From: an uncultured Spartobacteria bacterium | GTDB lineage: Bacteria > Verrucomicrobiota > Verrucomicrobiia > Chthoniobacterales > UBA6821 | Length of the DNA stretch: 40,873 bases | Direction: 5' to 3' | NCBI GenBank assembly: GCA_903868795.1 | Contig: CAIPWR010000109.1 | Span: 1-40,873 of the forward strand | Shown here: in pieces, positions 1-8,743 of the stretch | How positions within the stretch are numbered: the first letter of the stretch is position 1 | Layout: each line of letters opens with the position of its first letter | Program-made: the position numbers and the translations under genes | Notes under the pieces: model-generated | What the model saw: only the letters and a program-made list of their open reading frames with translations | Told to the model about the DNA's origin: nothing | The model's database searches: none

Positions 1-270
1 GCGGCGTTTCTAGCCATTGTTTGGTTTGTCAGCTGGCTGAGATTTTCTTTTGCATCGCTTGCGCAGATTCTCTCCTTCTTCCTGATCATCTTCCTGACCG
101 GTGCCGGAACGAATCCCAAACCGCTTCAGTCTTTCGACACCACCCTTACCAACCTCTACAGTGTGTTGAGTGGGATTGTCCTGGCAACGGTTCTCTGGGT
201 GATTGACCAAGCTCTCCGATCCGTGGAGCTGGCAGTGGAACGATCAGGCAGGAGAGAGGTGCCCTGCTAA
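1..270 (+). CDS. C-terminal fragment of an integral membrane protein
   Basis: Frame 1 is open from the first base to a TAA at 268-270, giving 89 residues with no start codon, so the gene begins outside the window. Two hydrophobic stretches are visible (about residues 4-33 and 55-75), separated by a short polar loop containing TGAGTNPKPLQSF, with a charged tail. This looks like the last two membrane segments of a multi-pass protein. I do not recognise the family. The stop overlaps the end of the oppositely oriented helicase gene by 4 bases. Confidence 0.55.
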   Translation, partial: AAFLAIVWFVSWLRFSFASLAQILSFFLIIFLTGAGTNPKPLQSFDTTLTNLYSVLSGIVLATVLWVIDQALRSVELAVERSGRREVPC

Positions 271-2357
271 TCCTCCAACTCGGGGATCTGGGATTCCTCA
301 GCGGGATCAAACTCCTGACTGAATCTTTTCTTTTCGGAATCGCGTGCGCCCTGAGGAGTGAATCGAGCAACAGCGCGGGCAACTTCCCAGCGTTCGGTAA
401 GATGCTCTGGTAACTCCTCAAGGAAGCGGGAGGGTCGCTGGAATGCCTCACCATAGGCGGCGTTGAGACGGAGTTCAGGATAGGTGAGGTAGAGCTCATC
501 CTTGCAGCGGGTGACTCCGACATAAAACAGGCGACGCTCTTCTTCCAGGGCATTGTCATCTTCCATCGAGCGTGCTCCAGGGAACATCCCCTCAGTGAGC
601 CATGCCAGGAAGACGGCCTGCCATTCGAGTCCCTTGGCCTGATGAATACTGGAGAGGCAGACGCGATCCTCCTCGTCATCTCTTCCCGTCACCTCGCTGG
701 TCTCGGTGCCTCCCAAGAGGGTGAGTTGAGCGAGGAATTCATCCGTTTGCTCGAACTGCTTGGCATAGTTGGCCAGCGTGTTCAGATCGTCGCGGCGGGC
801 CTCGTAGTTGGCGAACTTGGCCTGCATGTAGTCATCATAGAGCGACTTCATGACTGCAGTGATCATATCGGAGGGGGAGGCCGGGACTCCCTTTGGGGCC
901 AGTTCCGAGAGAGTCGTGATCAGTTGGGACCAAGCTCCCGTGGCTTTAGAGGGTGGTTTGCATCCTTTCTCAAGCAGAGGAAAGCTCCGTCCTCCCTCCA
1001 GGAGTTTCATGGTTTGTTGCCAGAGATTCTCGGCGGTCTTCGTGCCAATGCCGGGAAGAAGGCGCACCATGCGTTTGAAGGCCACCTCATCATTCGGGTT
1101 GATCGCGAATTTCAGGAAGGCCGCCACATCCTTGATATGGGCCTGCTCAAAGAAACGGAGTCCGCTGGTGATGCCGAAAGGTATCCCCCTGCGCGTGAAT
1201 TCCAGTTGGATTTCCATCGAGTGGTAGTGGGCGCGGTAAAGGACGGCGATCTCACGGAAATCGATCCCCTCGTCGTGGAGTTCAAGAACGCGTTGGGCGA
1301 TGAAGGATGCCTGCTCATTGTTCGTCGCGAGAGGAACAAGAGCCGGCTTGGTGATTGACTCCTTGCGTACGGCGCGGAGTTCCTTCGGAAACTGGCGGGG
1401 ATTATTCAAGATGGAGGCATTCGCAAGCTCGAGAACCTGTGGAATGCTCCGGTAGTTCGTCTCGATGCGATGAACCACCGAGTCAGGATAGCGCTTCGGA
1501 AACTCCAGGATGTTTGCGAAATCAGCTCCCCGCCAGGAGTAGATCGACTGGGCATCGTCTCCCACAACCATGATGTGCTTGTGAGCGGCTGCCAGCGTGT
1601 CGATCAGACCTGCTTGGAGTCTGTTCGTGTCCTGGTACTCATCGACGAGGATGGCGCGGAAGCGCCGCTGGTAGGTGGCGGCAATCTCGGGATTGGTCAG
1701 AAGAAGTTCGTGAGTCTTGGAGAGGAGATCATCGAAATCGAGCGCATTGACTTCCTTCTTGCGTCCCTCGTAGGCCGTGGCGACTTGGGCGATCTGATCT
1801 TCCAGATCAATGAAGTACCTGTAACGACGAGCCAACAGCGTACGAAGGGAGTCACCGGTATTGCATCCGAGACTGATCAGTTCCGCCAAAACCTGTCCTT
1901 TGGGAAAGCGCTTGTCGCTAGTGCGGAATCCAAGTCGGGCGACCACGGATTCCAGCAATTCCTCCTGATCTTCACGATCCATGATGGTGAAACCTTGGGC
2001 GAAGCCGACCGCCTCTGGGTGCCGTCGCAGAATCCGGTGGCCGATCGAATGGAAGGTGCCGCTCCAGAGTCCCTCAGCGGCGCCGGGAAGGAGCATGTTC
2101 ACCCGCTCCAGCATCTCGCGGGCTGCCTTGTTGGTGAAGGTCAGGAGGAGAATTTCTCCGGGGCGGTATCCTTGCTCCAGAAGCCATGCGACCCGGTAGG
2201 TCAGCGTTCTCGTTTTTCCCGTTCCCGCCCCTGCAATCACGAGATGAGCGCCGGAGGGAGACGTTACGGCGGTCAGTTGTTGATCATTGAGCTCCTTGGC
2301 AAAGTCAATTCCGCTACCCGATCCCTGTGCAGGATGGAGTTGGTAGCTTCTGCTCAT
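267..2357 (-). CDS. uvrD: UvrD/PcrA/Rep-type superfamily 1 DNA helicase
   Basis: A 3'-5' ATP-dependent helicase of the UvrD/PcrA/Rep family, 696 residues, close to the usual family size. All canonical motifs are present: a Q-motif (LNDQQLTAV, about 23-31), Walker A AGAGTGKT (42-49), TFTNKAA (73-79), Walker B VDEYQDT (238-244), motif III GDDAQSIYSWRGAD (266-279), motif IV ETNYRS, motif V SSIHQAKGLEW, and motif VI EERRLFYVGVTRCKDELYL near the C-terminus. The roles known for this family are nucleotide excision repair, mismatch repair and clearing of replication forks. The ATG overlaps the stop of the upstream carboxypeptidase gene (ATGA), so the two are translationally coupled. The UvrD, PcrA and Rep paralogues cannot be separated from motifs alone. 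Confidence 0.93.
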   Translation of the reverse strand: MSRSYQLHPAQGSGSGIDFAKELNDQQLTAVTSPSGAHLVIAGAGTGKTRTLTYRVAWLLEQGYRPGEILLLTFTNKAAREMLERVNMLLPGAAEGLWSGTFHSIGHRILRRHPEAVGFAQGFTIMDREDQEELLESVVARLGFRTSDKRFPKGQVLAELISLGCNTGDSLRTLLARRYRYFIDLEDQIAQVATAYEGRKKEVNALDFDDLLSKTHELLLTNPEIAATYQRRFRAILVDEYQDTNRLQAGLIDTLAAAHKHIMVVGDDAQSIYSWRGADFANILEFPKRYPDSVVHRIETNYRSIPQVLELANASILNNPRQFPKELRAVRKESITKPALVPLATNNEQASFIAQRVLELHDEGIDFREIAVLYRAHYHSMEIQLEFTRRGIPFGITSGLRFFEQAHIKDVAAFLKFAINPNDEVAFKRMVRLLPGIGTKTAENLWQQTMKLLEGGRSFPLLEKGCKPPSKATGAWSQLITTLSELAPKGVPASPSDMITAVMKSLYDDYMQAKFANYEARRDDLNTLANYAKQFEQTDEFLAQLTLLGGTETSEVTGRDDEEDRVCLSSIHQAKGLEWQAVFLAWLTEGMFPGARSMEDDNALEEERRLFYVGVTRCKDELYLTYPELRLNAAYGEAFQRPSRFLEELPEHLTERWEVARAVARFTPQGARDSEKKRFSQEFDPAEESQIPELED

Positions 2358-3283
2358 GAAGACTGCTGATTCGAGGGCGTATGATGGTGGTGATGTTTTT
2401 TCACCTTCGGAGTGACTTGATTGCCCGAGTCCGGCTGTGCATGAGGTTTCCGGGTAGCGACAGCGGTTGTGGACTTACCCTCCTGGGGAAGGCCAAGGGC
2501 CCAGCGCAGCATGCGCGCGGAATCTGCAAAGACGCGTTCCTTGGTACTCCCGAGGATCACGGTGATGACCTCCTTGCCGTTGTAGCTTCCACTGGAGACG
2601 AGACAATGCTTGGCCTTGTCCGTGTATCCCGTCTTCATGCCGGTGCAGAACCAATTATCCCTCATGGTCTGGTTGGTATTGCGAAGCATGTGGACATGGC
2701 CATCGGCATAGCGAAAGGGAAGGTATTTGGTCGCCATGATGGGGCGCAGGATCGGATTGGCATAGGCGGCCCTGGCCACTTTCGACATATCCGAGGCCGT
2801 GGAATATTGGTCATCGGCGGGCAGTCCGTTTGGATTCACAAAGTGCGAGGAGTTCATTCCAAGGCTGGCTGCCTTACGATTCATCAGGTTGGCAAAATCC
2901 TCGAGGCTTCCTCCCGTGTCACGTCCCAGAGCACGCGCCACATCGTTCGGGCTTTTTACAAGAAGTGCTGTGAGGAGAGTTCCCTTGGTGTAGGAGGTGC
3001 CCGGTTTTAATTGAAGGGTGGTCGGTTCAGCCATCTCATCGATGGGGTCGATGACAACTTGCTTATCGAGGTTTCCCTGCTCGGCAACGATGAGCGAAGT
3101 CAGCAGTTTCTGAGTGCTTCCAACGGGGCGCTTCTCATCTGGATTCCTTTGAAAAAGAACATCTCCAGAATTGGCATCGACGACCACGACGGAAGCCCCT
3201 TTTACATCAGGGGGTGGGGGAGTGGCGCCAAAGATCGGCAGCGAGAGGGAGAGGAGAATCAGCGGCAGATAAGTCGTCTTCAT
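2354..3283 (-). CDS. dacA: D-alanyl-D-alanine carboxypeptidase (S11 family) with His-rich tail
   Basis: A penicillin-binding-protein-5-like serine peptidase that would trim the terminal D-Ala from peptidoglycan stem peptides in the periplasm. It has an N-terminal signal peptide (about residues 1-20). The three active-site motifs are intact: S56-T-Q-K59, S111-P-N113 and K217-T-G219. At 309 residues it holds the catalytic domain but lacks the C-terminal beta domain and amphipathic anchor of longer PBP5 proteins. In their place is a Pro/Lys/His-rich tail with five consecutive histidines near residue 300. It lies 57 bp downstream of the TPR gene and overlaps uvrD by 4 bases. S11 members range from carboxypeptidases to endopeptidases, so the exact bond cut is inferred. 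Confidence 0.9.
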   Translation of the reverse strand: MKTTYLPLILLSLSLPIFGATPPPPDVKGASVVVVDANSGDVLFQRNPDEKRPVGSTQKLLTSLIVAEQGNLDKQVVIDPIDEMAEPTTLQLKPGTSYTKGTLLTALLVKSPNDVARALGRDTGGSLEDFANLMNRKAASLGMNSSHFVNPNGLPADDQYSTASDMSKVARAAYANPILRPIMATKYLPFRYADGHVHMLRNTNQTMRDNWFCTGMKTGYTDKAKHCLVSSGSYNGKEVITVILGSTKERVFADSARMLRWALGLPQEGKSTTAVATRKPHAQPDSGNQVTPKVKKHHHHHTPSNQQSS

Positions 3284-3340
3284 GAGGCGTGAGTGTTCTG
3301 TGAATGGAGATTGTTAAAGAAAGAGGGTTAAAAGGAGGTG

Positions 3341-4048
3341 CTAGGGAAGTGCTGATTTTGGTGAATCGGAGGGCTGACTTGCAACTGCTTTGGCAATCAG
3401 GTTTTCAATTGCCGGGTCGCGTTGAGCACCGAGATCCAAGGCTCGCTGATAATGCCTTCTGGCCAATTCGATCAGCGGGGGATTCCTCCCCAGATAGAGC
3501 ACTGCCAGATTGAAGTTCGCATCCGCATAATTCGGATCGAGTTCGACAGCTCGTCGGAGCTCTTGCTCCGAAGCTTCTCCCCAGCCCTTGCGTCCTGCGG
3601 CCATACCGAGATAGTTGTGGGCTCGAGGATTGCTCTCGTCATGGAGGGTTGCCTGGGCAAGGCATGCAAAAGCCTCCTCGTCTCTTTTTTGTTCCAGCGC
3701 ATTCATACCGAGCAATTTCCAGGCAGCGGCATTATCCAGGTCAAGGGAGAGGGCTTCTCGTAGCATTTTGCGGGACTCCTCGAGTTTGCCGAGTCGCGTC
3801 TTCACTGCTGCAGCACTCACCAATAGGGAGGAGATGTTCGGTGCCATGCCCAAGGCTCGGGAATAGAGGGCATCTGCTTTTTCCAGATTACCTGCCGCGA
3901 ATGATTTCTCAGCCTCCTTTCTCAGGGAGACTACTTCGGGCGACATCTCACTTGGGGAGGCTGTGGGAGCCCCCACGGCGGCGGTTGGCAAGAGGCCACT
4001 TGCAAGGATGCTTAGGAGGAGAACCCCAAGGGAAAGCGTTCCTTTCAT
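3341..4048 (-). CDS. exported tetratricopeptide-repeat protein
   Basis: A 235-residue protein with a cleavable-looking signal peptide (hydrophobic core at residues 5-22, then AVGA). Four to five TPR units follow; examples are the segments starting AEKSFAAGNLEKADALYSRA, SAAAVKTRLGKLEESRKML and NYLGMAAGRKGWGEASEQEL, with repeat-typical Ala/Gly/Pro spacing. TPR proteins are scaffolds, so no catalytic role is implied. The start overlaps the proC stop (ATGA), and the carboxypeptidase gene follows 57 bp later. By context it may be a periplasmic scaffold for envelope enzymes, but this is inference. Confidence 0.82.
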   Translation of the reverse strand: MKGTLSLGVLLLSILASGLLPTAAVGAPTASPSEMSPEVVSLRKEAEKSFAAGNLEKADALYSRALGMAPNISSLLVSAAAVKTRLGKLEESRKMLREALSLDLDNAAAWKLLGMNALEQKRDEEAFACLAQATLHDESNPRAHNYLGMAAGRKGWGEASEQELRRAVELDPNYADANFNLAVLYLGRNPPLIELARRHYQRALDLGAQRDPAIENLIAKAVASQPSDSPKSALP

Positions 4049-4857
4049 TGCTCTGTTTTTGGAGCGGAGAGCTCGATGGAGCGATTTCTGGCAGCCCGTA
4101 TGGAATCGCGCACAATGCCCGGGAAGCCTTTTTCCTCTAACACGCCGAGCCCGGCGGCTGTCGTCCCGGCAGGGCTGGTAATTTCAGCACGCAGGGCCAG
4201 CGGAGTTTCACCAGTTTCATTCACAAGTGCGGCAGCCGCTGCGAGTGCGCCGGCAGCCAGGGTCTTTGCGATCTCAGGTTCCAGGCCGCCGTCGATACCA
4301 CCCTGCGCCATGGCTTCAAGCATCAGCAGGGCAAAAGCCGGACCACTTCCACTCACTGCAGTCACGGCGTCCAGATCATCCTCTCGTACGACAAGCGCCG
4401 ATCCCACGGAGGAAAAAATCGCCGATGCTGCCTGAAGATCCGCCTGAGTGCTGGAAGGGTGAGGAGCCAGTGCGGTAATGCCTTTGCGAAGCCTGACGGC
4501 TGTATTGGGCATGGAACGAATAACTCTAGCCTTCCCTTGGGCGGCTTGAAATAGCTCCTCGGATCGGATTCCTGCGACGATCGAGATCAGCAGCTTCCCC
4601 TCGAGTTCTGGAGCGACTGATGAGACGACGGCTGCAGCTTGGGCCGGTTTCACGCAGAGAAAGACGATTTCGGAATCGCGGAGAGCCTCTGCATTGGAAG
4701 CTGCGGATTTCACTCCGAGTGCAGAAGCTGACTTCTCAGCGGATTCGAGGGTCTTCGCCGACACAGTAACCCGATCGCCGGTAGTGAGTCCCGAGGCTAG
4801 CATTCCTCTGACAAGGGCTCCGCCCATTTTTCCCGCTCCGATCACTGCATAATTCAT
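4045..4857 (-). CDS. proC: pyrroline-5-carboxylate reductase
   Basis: Catalyses the last step of proline synthesis, NAD(P)H reduction of 1-pyrroline-5-carboxylate. The 270-residue length is typical. The N-terminal Rossmann loop GAGKMG (7-12) is followed by family-typical segments: FLCVKPAQ, SIVAGI, IRSMPNTA and the C-terminal signature containing AVSGSGPAFALLMLEAM. It is the first gene of the leftward run proC > TPR > dacA > uvrD. The 139 bp before the divergent ABC gene should hold its promoter, though I cannot pick out clear -35/-10 boxes. Confidence 0.95.
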   Translation of the reverse strand: MNYAVIGAGKMGGALVRGMLASGLTTGDRVTVSAKTLESAEKSASALGVKSAASNAEALRDSEIVFLCVKPAQAAAVVSSVAPELEGKLLISIVAGIRSEELFQAAQGKARVIRSMPNTAVRLRKGITALAPHPSSTQADLQAASAIFSSVGSALVVREDDLDAVTAVSGSGPAFALLMLEAMAQGGIDGGLEPEIAKTLAAGALAAAAALVNETGETPLALRAEITSPAGTTAAGLGVLEEKGFPGIVRDSIRAARNRSIELSAPKTEQ

Positions 4858-4996
4858 AGGCTCATTTTAAGGAAGAGATGCCATGGCGCAAGGCTTGGCG
4901 GCATGATTCCGAGCAAAACCCCCGCTATCTCATACCCAAGTGGATCGTGCAGGATCACTTGCGGAAACATCCCTTGGGCGTTTAGTTTGGCGATTG

Positions 4997-6829
4997 ATGC
5001 TCTCCCTTGATCAATTGTCCCTGACTCTCGGAACTGAAGAGGACTCCCCCCGGCTTCTTTCCAAGATTTCCGCCTCGTTCCAACGGGGGGAGTTCATCGC
5101 CGTGATCGGTCCCTCCGGTTGCGGAAAAAGCACCCTCTTGAAGATGATTGCCGGCATCGCTTCGGGTGAGGAGGAGGGAAGCATCCATTGGGATGGTCGG
5201 AATCTCGCGGAGGATGATTTCAATCCCTCGGAATTCGGCTATGTTCCCCAGTTCAGCATCGCCTATGAGGACCTGACCGTGGAGGAGTGCGTCGACTACT
5301 CTGCCCGACTACGAGTCAGTGGCCAGAGCGGGGAGGAGCGGGAAAAGATGGTGGAGCGTCTCCTCGGAGAAGTTGGCATGGGAGAGTTCCGCGAGCGTCC
5401 CGTGAAGGTACTCTCGGGAGGACAAAAGCGCCGCTTGGCTCTGGCGATGGAACTGGTGAGCAGTCCTCCGATTCTTCTATGTGATGAGGTCACGAGTGGC
5501 TTGGACCCTCGGTCCGAGGACGAGATTGTGAATCTTCTTAGGAATGTAGCCCGTGATGGAAACCGATTGGTCATCTCTGTCACCCATAGTCTCAAGCATC
5601 TCTCCTCCTATGATGCCGTGGTCGTCCTCTACCGTGGAGTTCTTACTTATGCTGGGCCTCCTGATCATCTCGCCCACTATTTTCGGGTGGAGGATCCGGG
5701 ACTTGTCTATGCACAGTTGGAGAGCCGTGAACCGGAGGGGTGGCAGGCCTCTTGGATTAAGCACTCGGCTTCCTTCCTTCAAAACACCCGGGAGCAAGCG
5801 ACTGAAAGAGTTTCTTCCGAGGCAAAGGAAGTCGTTGCTTCCGTGATCTGTCCGGAGTGTCGCTCTGAATATCCTGCCGGGGCGATGTATTGCAGGGAAT
5901 GTGGGGCCAAGATGCACAAAACGGAGGATGCCACAGGAAAAGCGACGAGTGCTGACGGCAAATCTGATACTTCTCATCCCGCCCCCCTTTCCCAACTCCT
6001 GACACTTGTCGAGCGCAGACTTCGCATCTTTCTGAGAAGCAAGGCCCAGCTTTGGCTACAGGCCGGCCTTGTGTTCGGTTTCCCATGCCTGGTCGCCGTC
6101 TTTGGTTGGAATGGGCTTCCACAGATTCGGAATCTTGGGATGGGTCTCGATCTCAATGTCATCCAGCAACTCACCGAGGCCCGCGACTTTCTGATCCAGG
6201 CCAGCAAGGTCGGAAGCCTGGTCTCCGGAATCGTGATGTTCGAAGTCATCCTCCTGACGCTCATGGGTGCCAATAATTCGGGTCGGGAGATCGCCGCGGA
6301 GCGCCAGATCTTCGAGAAGGAGAAACTCTCCGGATTAAGTCCAGCCGCCTATATCGCGAGCAAGGTCCTGTTCCTTGGTATTCTTTCCGCGATCCAGTCG
6401 CTCTGGATGGGCCTCTTTATTCATTATACGTGTGCTTTCCCGGGGGATTTACCCTCTCAACTGCTTTTCCTCTTCCTGGTCAATGCCGCAATGACATCCA
6501 TCTGTCTTGCCATCTCCTCTTTTATGTCGACTGCGGAGCAGGCCTCCATGGCCTCCATTTATTTGGTGGGTTTCCAGTTGCCTCTCTCGGGTGCCGTCCT
6601 GGCTCTACCCTCATGGTTAGGAATGATCGCGCGTCCCTTCATTGCCGCCTACTGGAGTTGGTCGGGAATCCTGCAATCACTCAGAGGGGAGAGGTACTAC
6701 GACATCGTCGTCATGGTGATTCAGACAAGTCTCTCCCTCACGCCCCTCTGTTTCTGGGTTCTCGGTATTCATATTGGGGTAGGTATCCTGCTGGCTTATC
6801 AGGGGTGCCTGAAGACACGGATGGAGTGA
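4997..6829 (+). CDS. ABCG-type ABC transporter (ATPase-permease fusion) with internal zinc ribbon
   Basis: A half-transporter with the nucleotide-binding domain first and an ABC-2 permease second (ABCG order). The NBD shows Walker A GPSGCGKST, Q-loop VPQF, signature LSGGQKRR, Walker B ILLCDEVTSGLD and H-loop VTHS. Between the domains lies a zinc ribbon, CPEC followed eleven residues later by CREC, roughly 285-302 residues into the protein. It is followed by a low-complexity linker and then about six membrane segments up to the C-terminus. The open frame extends to a GTG at 4940; I prefer the ATG at 4997 because the NBD fold starts there, though neither has a good ribosome site. Substrate is unknown. 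Family members export lipids, drugs or polysaccharide parts. It stands alone upstream of a small unknown gene. Confidence 0.88.
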   Translation: MLSLDQLSLTLGTEEDSPRLLSKISASFQRGEFIAVIGPSGCGKSTLLKMIAGIASGEEEGSIHWDGRNLAEDDFNPSEFGYVPQFSIAYEDLTVEECVDYSARLRVSGQSGEEREKMVERLLGEVGMGEFRERPVKVLSGGQKRRLALAMELVSSPPILLCDEVTSGLDPRSEDEIVNLLRNVARDGNRLVISVTHSLKHLSSYDAVVVLYRGVLTYAGPPDHLAHYFRVEDPGLVYAQLESREPEGWQASWIKHSASFLQNTREQATERVSSEAKEVVASVICPECRSEYPAGAMYCRECGAKMHKTEDATGKATSADGKSDTSHPAPLSQLLTLVERRLRIFLRSKAQLWLQAGLVFGFPCLVAVFGWNGLPQIRNLGMGLDLNVIQQLTEARDFLIQASKVGSLVSGIVMFEVILLTLMGANNSGREIAAERQIFEKEKLSGLSPAAYIASKVLFLGILSAIQSLWMGLFIHYTCAFPGDLPSQLLFLFLVNAAMTSICLAISSFMSTAEQASMASIYLVGFQLPLSGAVLALPSWLGMIARPFIAAYWSWSGILQSLRGERYYDIVVMVIQTSLSLTPLCFWVLGIHIGVGILLAYQGCLKTRME

Positions 6830-6872
6830 GTGGAGGTTGACTCCTTCGGATCCCTTCGTTATCTATTTATCA

Positions 6873-7097
6873 ATGACACGACATCCAGCATCAGGCGATG
6901 CAGGTGATCTGCTCAGGAATTCGACCCTCTACAGGGAGTTCCAAGCGGAAAGGGAGGAAATTCTCCGGCACAAATGGTGCGAGAGTGAGAAGCATGGTCG
7001 TGACATTGGATTTGAAAGAGCTCTTCTCGATTGGATGATGAAGCATCGCACTCCCTGGCGTCAGGCCCGTGCGGCAGCCAAAAAAACAACCGGCTAG
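6873..7097 (+). CDS. small conserved-looking hypothetical protein
   Basis: A 74-residue soluble, charged protein rich in Arg, Glu and Trp, with a helical central part (REFQAEREEILRHKWCESEK) and a C-terminal segment ending HRTPWRQARAAAKK. I place the start at the ATG (6873) rather than at an in-frame TTG 36 bases upstream that lies close to the ABC stop. No catalytic motif is visible. The composition is coherent and the frame matches neighbouring codon use, so it is probably real. Function unknown; it sits between the ABC transporter and pyrR on the same strand. Confidence 0.6.
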   Translation: MTRHPASGDAGDLLRNSTLYREFQAEREEILRHKWCESEKHGRDIGFERALLDWMMKHRTPWRQARAAAKKTTG

Positions 7098-7148
7098 CCA
7101 TTACTTCTCCATTTCCTTTAAGGGGGCCCCGCGAGACCGCCAAGGATC

Positions 7149-7784
7149 ATGAAACCGACCAAATCAACCAAGACACCCGCTAGTTTACCTCAGCCTGCTG
7201 GAGAAGGACAACAGGGAGAGCTTTCCGTGGTTATGGATGCGGACTCAATCCGCAAGGCGATCCGTCGCATCGCCCACGAGATCATTGAGCAGAATCAGGA
7301 TCTTTCACGATTGGTCATTGCGGGCATCCCCACCCGGGGAAAGATTATCGCCAGTCGCATTGCCTCGCACATTGCCGAGATTGAGGGAATCTCCCCGGCA
7401 CTCGGTGTTGTGGATGTCTCCATGCATCGAGATGATCTTGCCACGAGGATCAGTCTTAGCGCCCTGGAACCGACGGAACTTCCTCTCGATCTCGATGGAC
7501 GCCCCTTGGTGCTGATCGATGATGTTCTCTACACGGGGCGCAGTTGCCGTGCCGCCATGGATGCCATCGCTTCCTTTGGTCGCCCCTCGCGCATCCAGTT
7601 GGCGGTTCTTGTCGATCGCGGTCACCGTGACCTTCCCATCCGGGCAGACTTTGTCGGCAAGAATGTGCCCACGGCTTCTTCCGATCGGATCAGGGTCCGT
7701 TTTGAGGAGTTCGACAATGTTCCCGATTCGGTGACCCTAGTTCATCCAGCGCTTCAACACTCCACTTCCTCGCCTCAATCATGA
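7149..7784 (+). CDS. pyrR: PyrR bifunctional regulator / uracil phosphoribosyltransferase
   Basis: A type I phosphoribosyltransferase of the PyrR family, which senses UMP/PRPP and in Firmicutes binds pyr mRNA to control attenuation. The PRPP loop [11 protein letters not shown] is at 121-131, and PyrR-typical motifs [15 protein letters not shown] and [22 protein letters not shown] are present. It has an N-terminal extension of about 25 residues (Thr/Pro/Gly-rich) compared with the roughly 180-residue family norm. An AAGGA sits five bases before the ATG. The stop overlaps the pyrB start (ATGA). No attenuator hairpin with a U-run or PyrR-binding loop is evident upstream, so RNA-level control is unproven here. 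Confidence 0.93.
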   Translation: MKPTKSTKTPASLPQPAGEGQQGELSVVMDADSIRKAIRRIAHEIIEQNQDLSRLVIAGIPTRGKIIASRIASHIAEIEGISPALGVVDVSMHRDDLATRISLSALEPTELPLDLDGRPLVLIDDVLYTGRSCRAAMDAIASFGRPSRIQLAVLVDRGHRDLPIRADFVGKNVPTASSDRIRVRFEEFDNVPDSVTLVHPALQHSTSSPQS

Positions 7785-8743
7785 TCACCCAACTTTGGAA
7801 GCATAAAGATCTCTGCGCTCTCGCGGATCACACGCCTGAGGAGTTGCTCACGATCCTCGACACAGCAATGGCCTTCAAGGGGGTGGGGGAGCGCAATCTC
7901 AAGAAAGTCCCCGCTCTTCGCGGGAAGACGCTGGTGAATTTTTTCATCGAACCGAGCACACGGACCCGTATTTCCTTCGAACTTGCCGCGATGCGACTGA
8001 GTGCCGACGTGGTCAACATCTCCGCCTCCGCTTCCAGTTTGGAGAAAGGAGAAACCCTTCTCGACACAGCCCGTAATCTGGAGGCCCTCCGTGCCGATCT
8101 CATCGTCATCAGGCACAAGTCCGCCGGCAGCGCACGCTTCCTGGCGGATCGACTCGATGCCTCCATCATCAATGCCGGCGATGGCGCGCACGAGCATCCC
8201 ACCCAGGGACTTTTGGATGCCTTCACGATTCGCGAGAAGCTCGGTCGCATCGAGGGAGTCCGCGTGGCGATCGTCGGTGATATTCTTTTCAGCCGCGTGG
8301 CTCGCTCCAATATCCAACTGCTCACGAAGCTCGGCGCTGAGGTGACGCTGGTTGGCCCCTCCACACTCGTTCCGGCAACGTTTACCTGCCTTGGAGTCAA
8401 GGTGGCCCATAGCATTGACGAGGTTCTGGAACAGGTGGATGTCATCAACCTCCTGCGCATCCAGCACGAGCGTCAGCGAAAAGAATATTTCCCAGGTGTT
8501 GGGGAGTACACCTCGCGGTTCGGCCTCACAAAAAAACGGGCCGCCCGGATCAACCCTGAGTGCCTGATCATGCACCCCGGGCCTATGAACCGCGGAGTCG
8601 AGATCGACAGTGATGTGGCGGATGGGAGGGGGAGCGTGATTCTCGATCAGGTGACCAACGGTCTCGCCGTTCGCATGGCCGTCCTTTACCTTTGCTCAGG
8701 CGGAGCCCCCTTTGCTCCAGCTGCTTCCAATACACTTTCATGA
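7781..8743 (+). CDS. pyrB: aspartate carbamoyltransferase catalytic subunit
   Basis: Condenses carbamoyl phosphate with aspartate, the second step of UMP synthesis. The 320-residue length is typical. The carbamoyl phosphate site S59-T-R-T-R63 and the HPTQ motif (139-142) are intact, as is the late [11 protein letters not shown] segment. That ending resembles the PyrB class that works with PyrR or PyrC rather than with a PyrI regulatory chain, and no pyrI is present. Both ends overlap neighbours by 4 bases (pyrR and pyrC), showing a tightly coupled operon. Carbamoyl phosphate could come from the CarA-type gene starting at the right window edge. Confidence 0.96.
   Translation: MITQLWKHKDLCALADHTPEELLTILDTAMAFKGVGERNLKKVPALRGKTLVNFFIEPSTRTRISFELAAMRLSADVVNISASASSLEKGETLLDTARNLEALRADLIVIRHKSAGSARFLADRLDASIINAGDGAHEHPTQGLLDAFTIREKLGRIEGVRVAIVGDILFSRVARSNIQLLTKLGAEVTLVGPSTLVPATFTCLGVKVAHSIDEVLEQVDVINLLRIQHERQRKEYFPGVGEYTSRFGLTKKRAARINPECLIMHPGPMNRGVEIDSDVADGRGSVILDQVTNGLAVRMAVLYLCSGGAPFAPAASNTLS

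Noticed and set aside
1470-2369. 299-codon open frame antisense to the helicase gene
   Set aside because: Complement of the UvrD N-terminal half, which carries all expected motifs; no independent start or coding signal.
7098-7148. PyrR-dependent attenuator before pyrR
   Set aside because: Only a short GGGGGCCCC palindrome is present; no terminator/antiterminator pair or conserved PyrR-binding loop could be found in the 51-bp gap.
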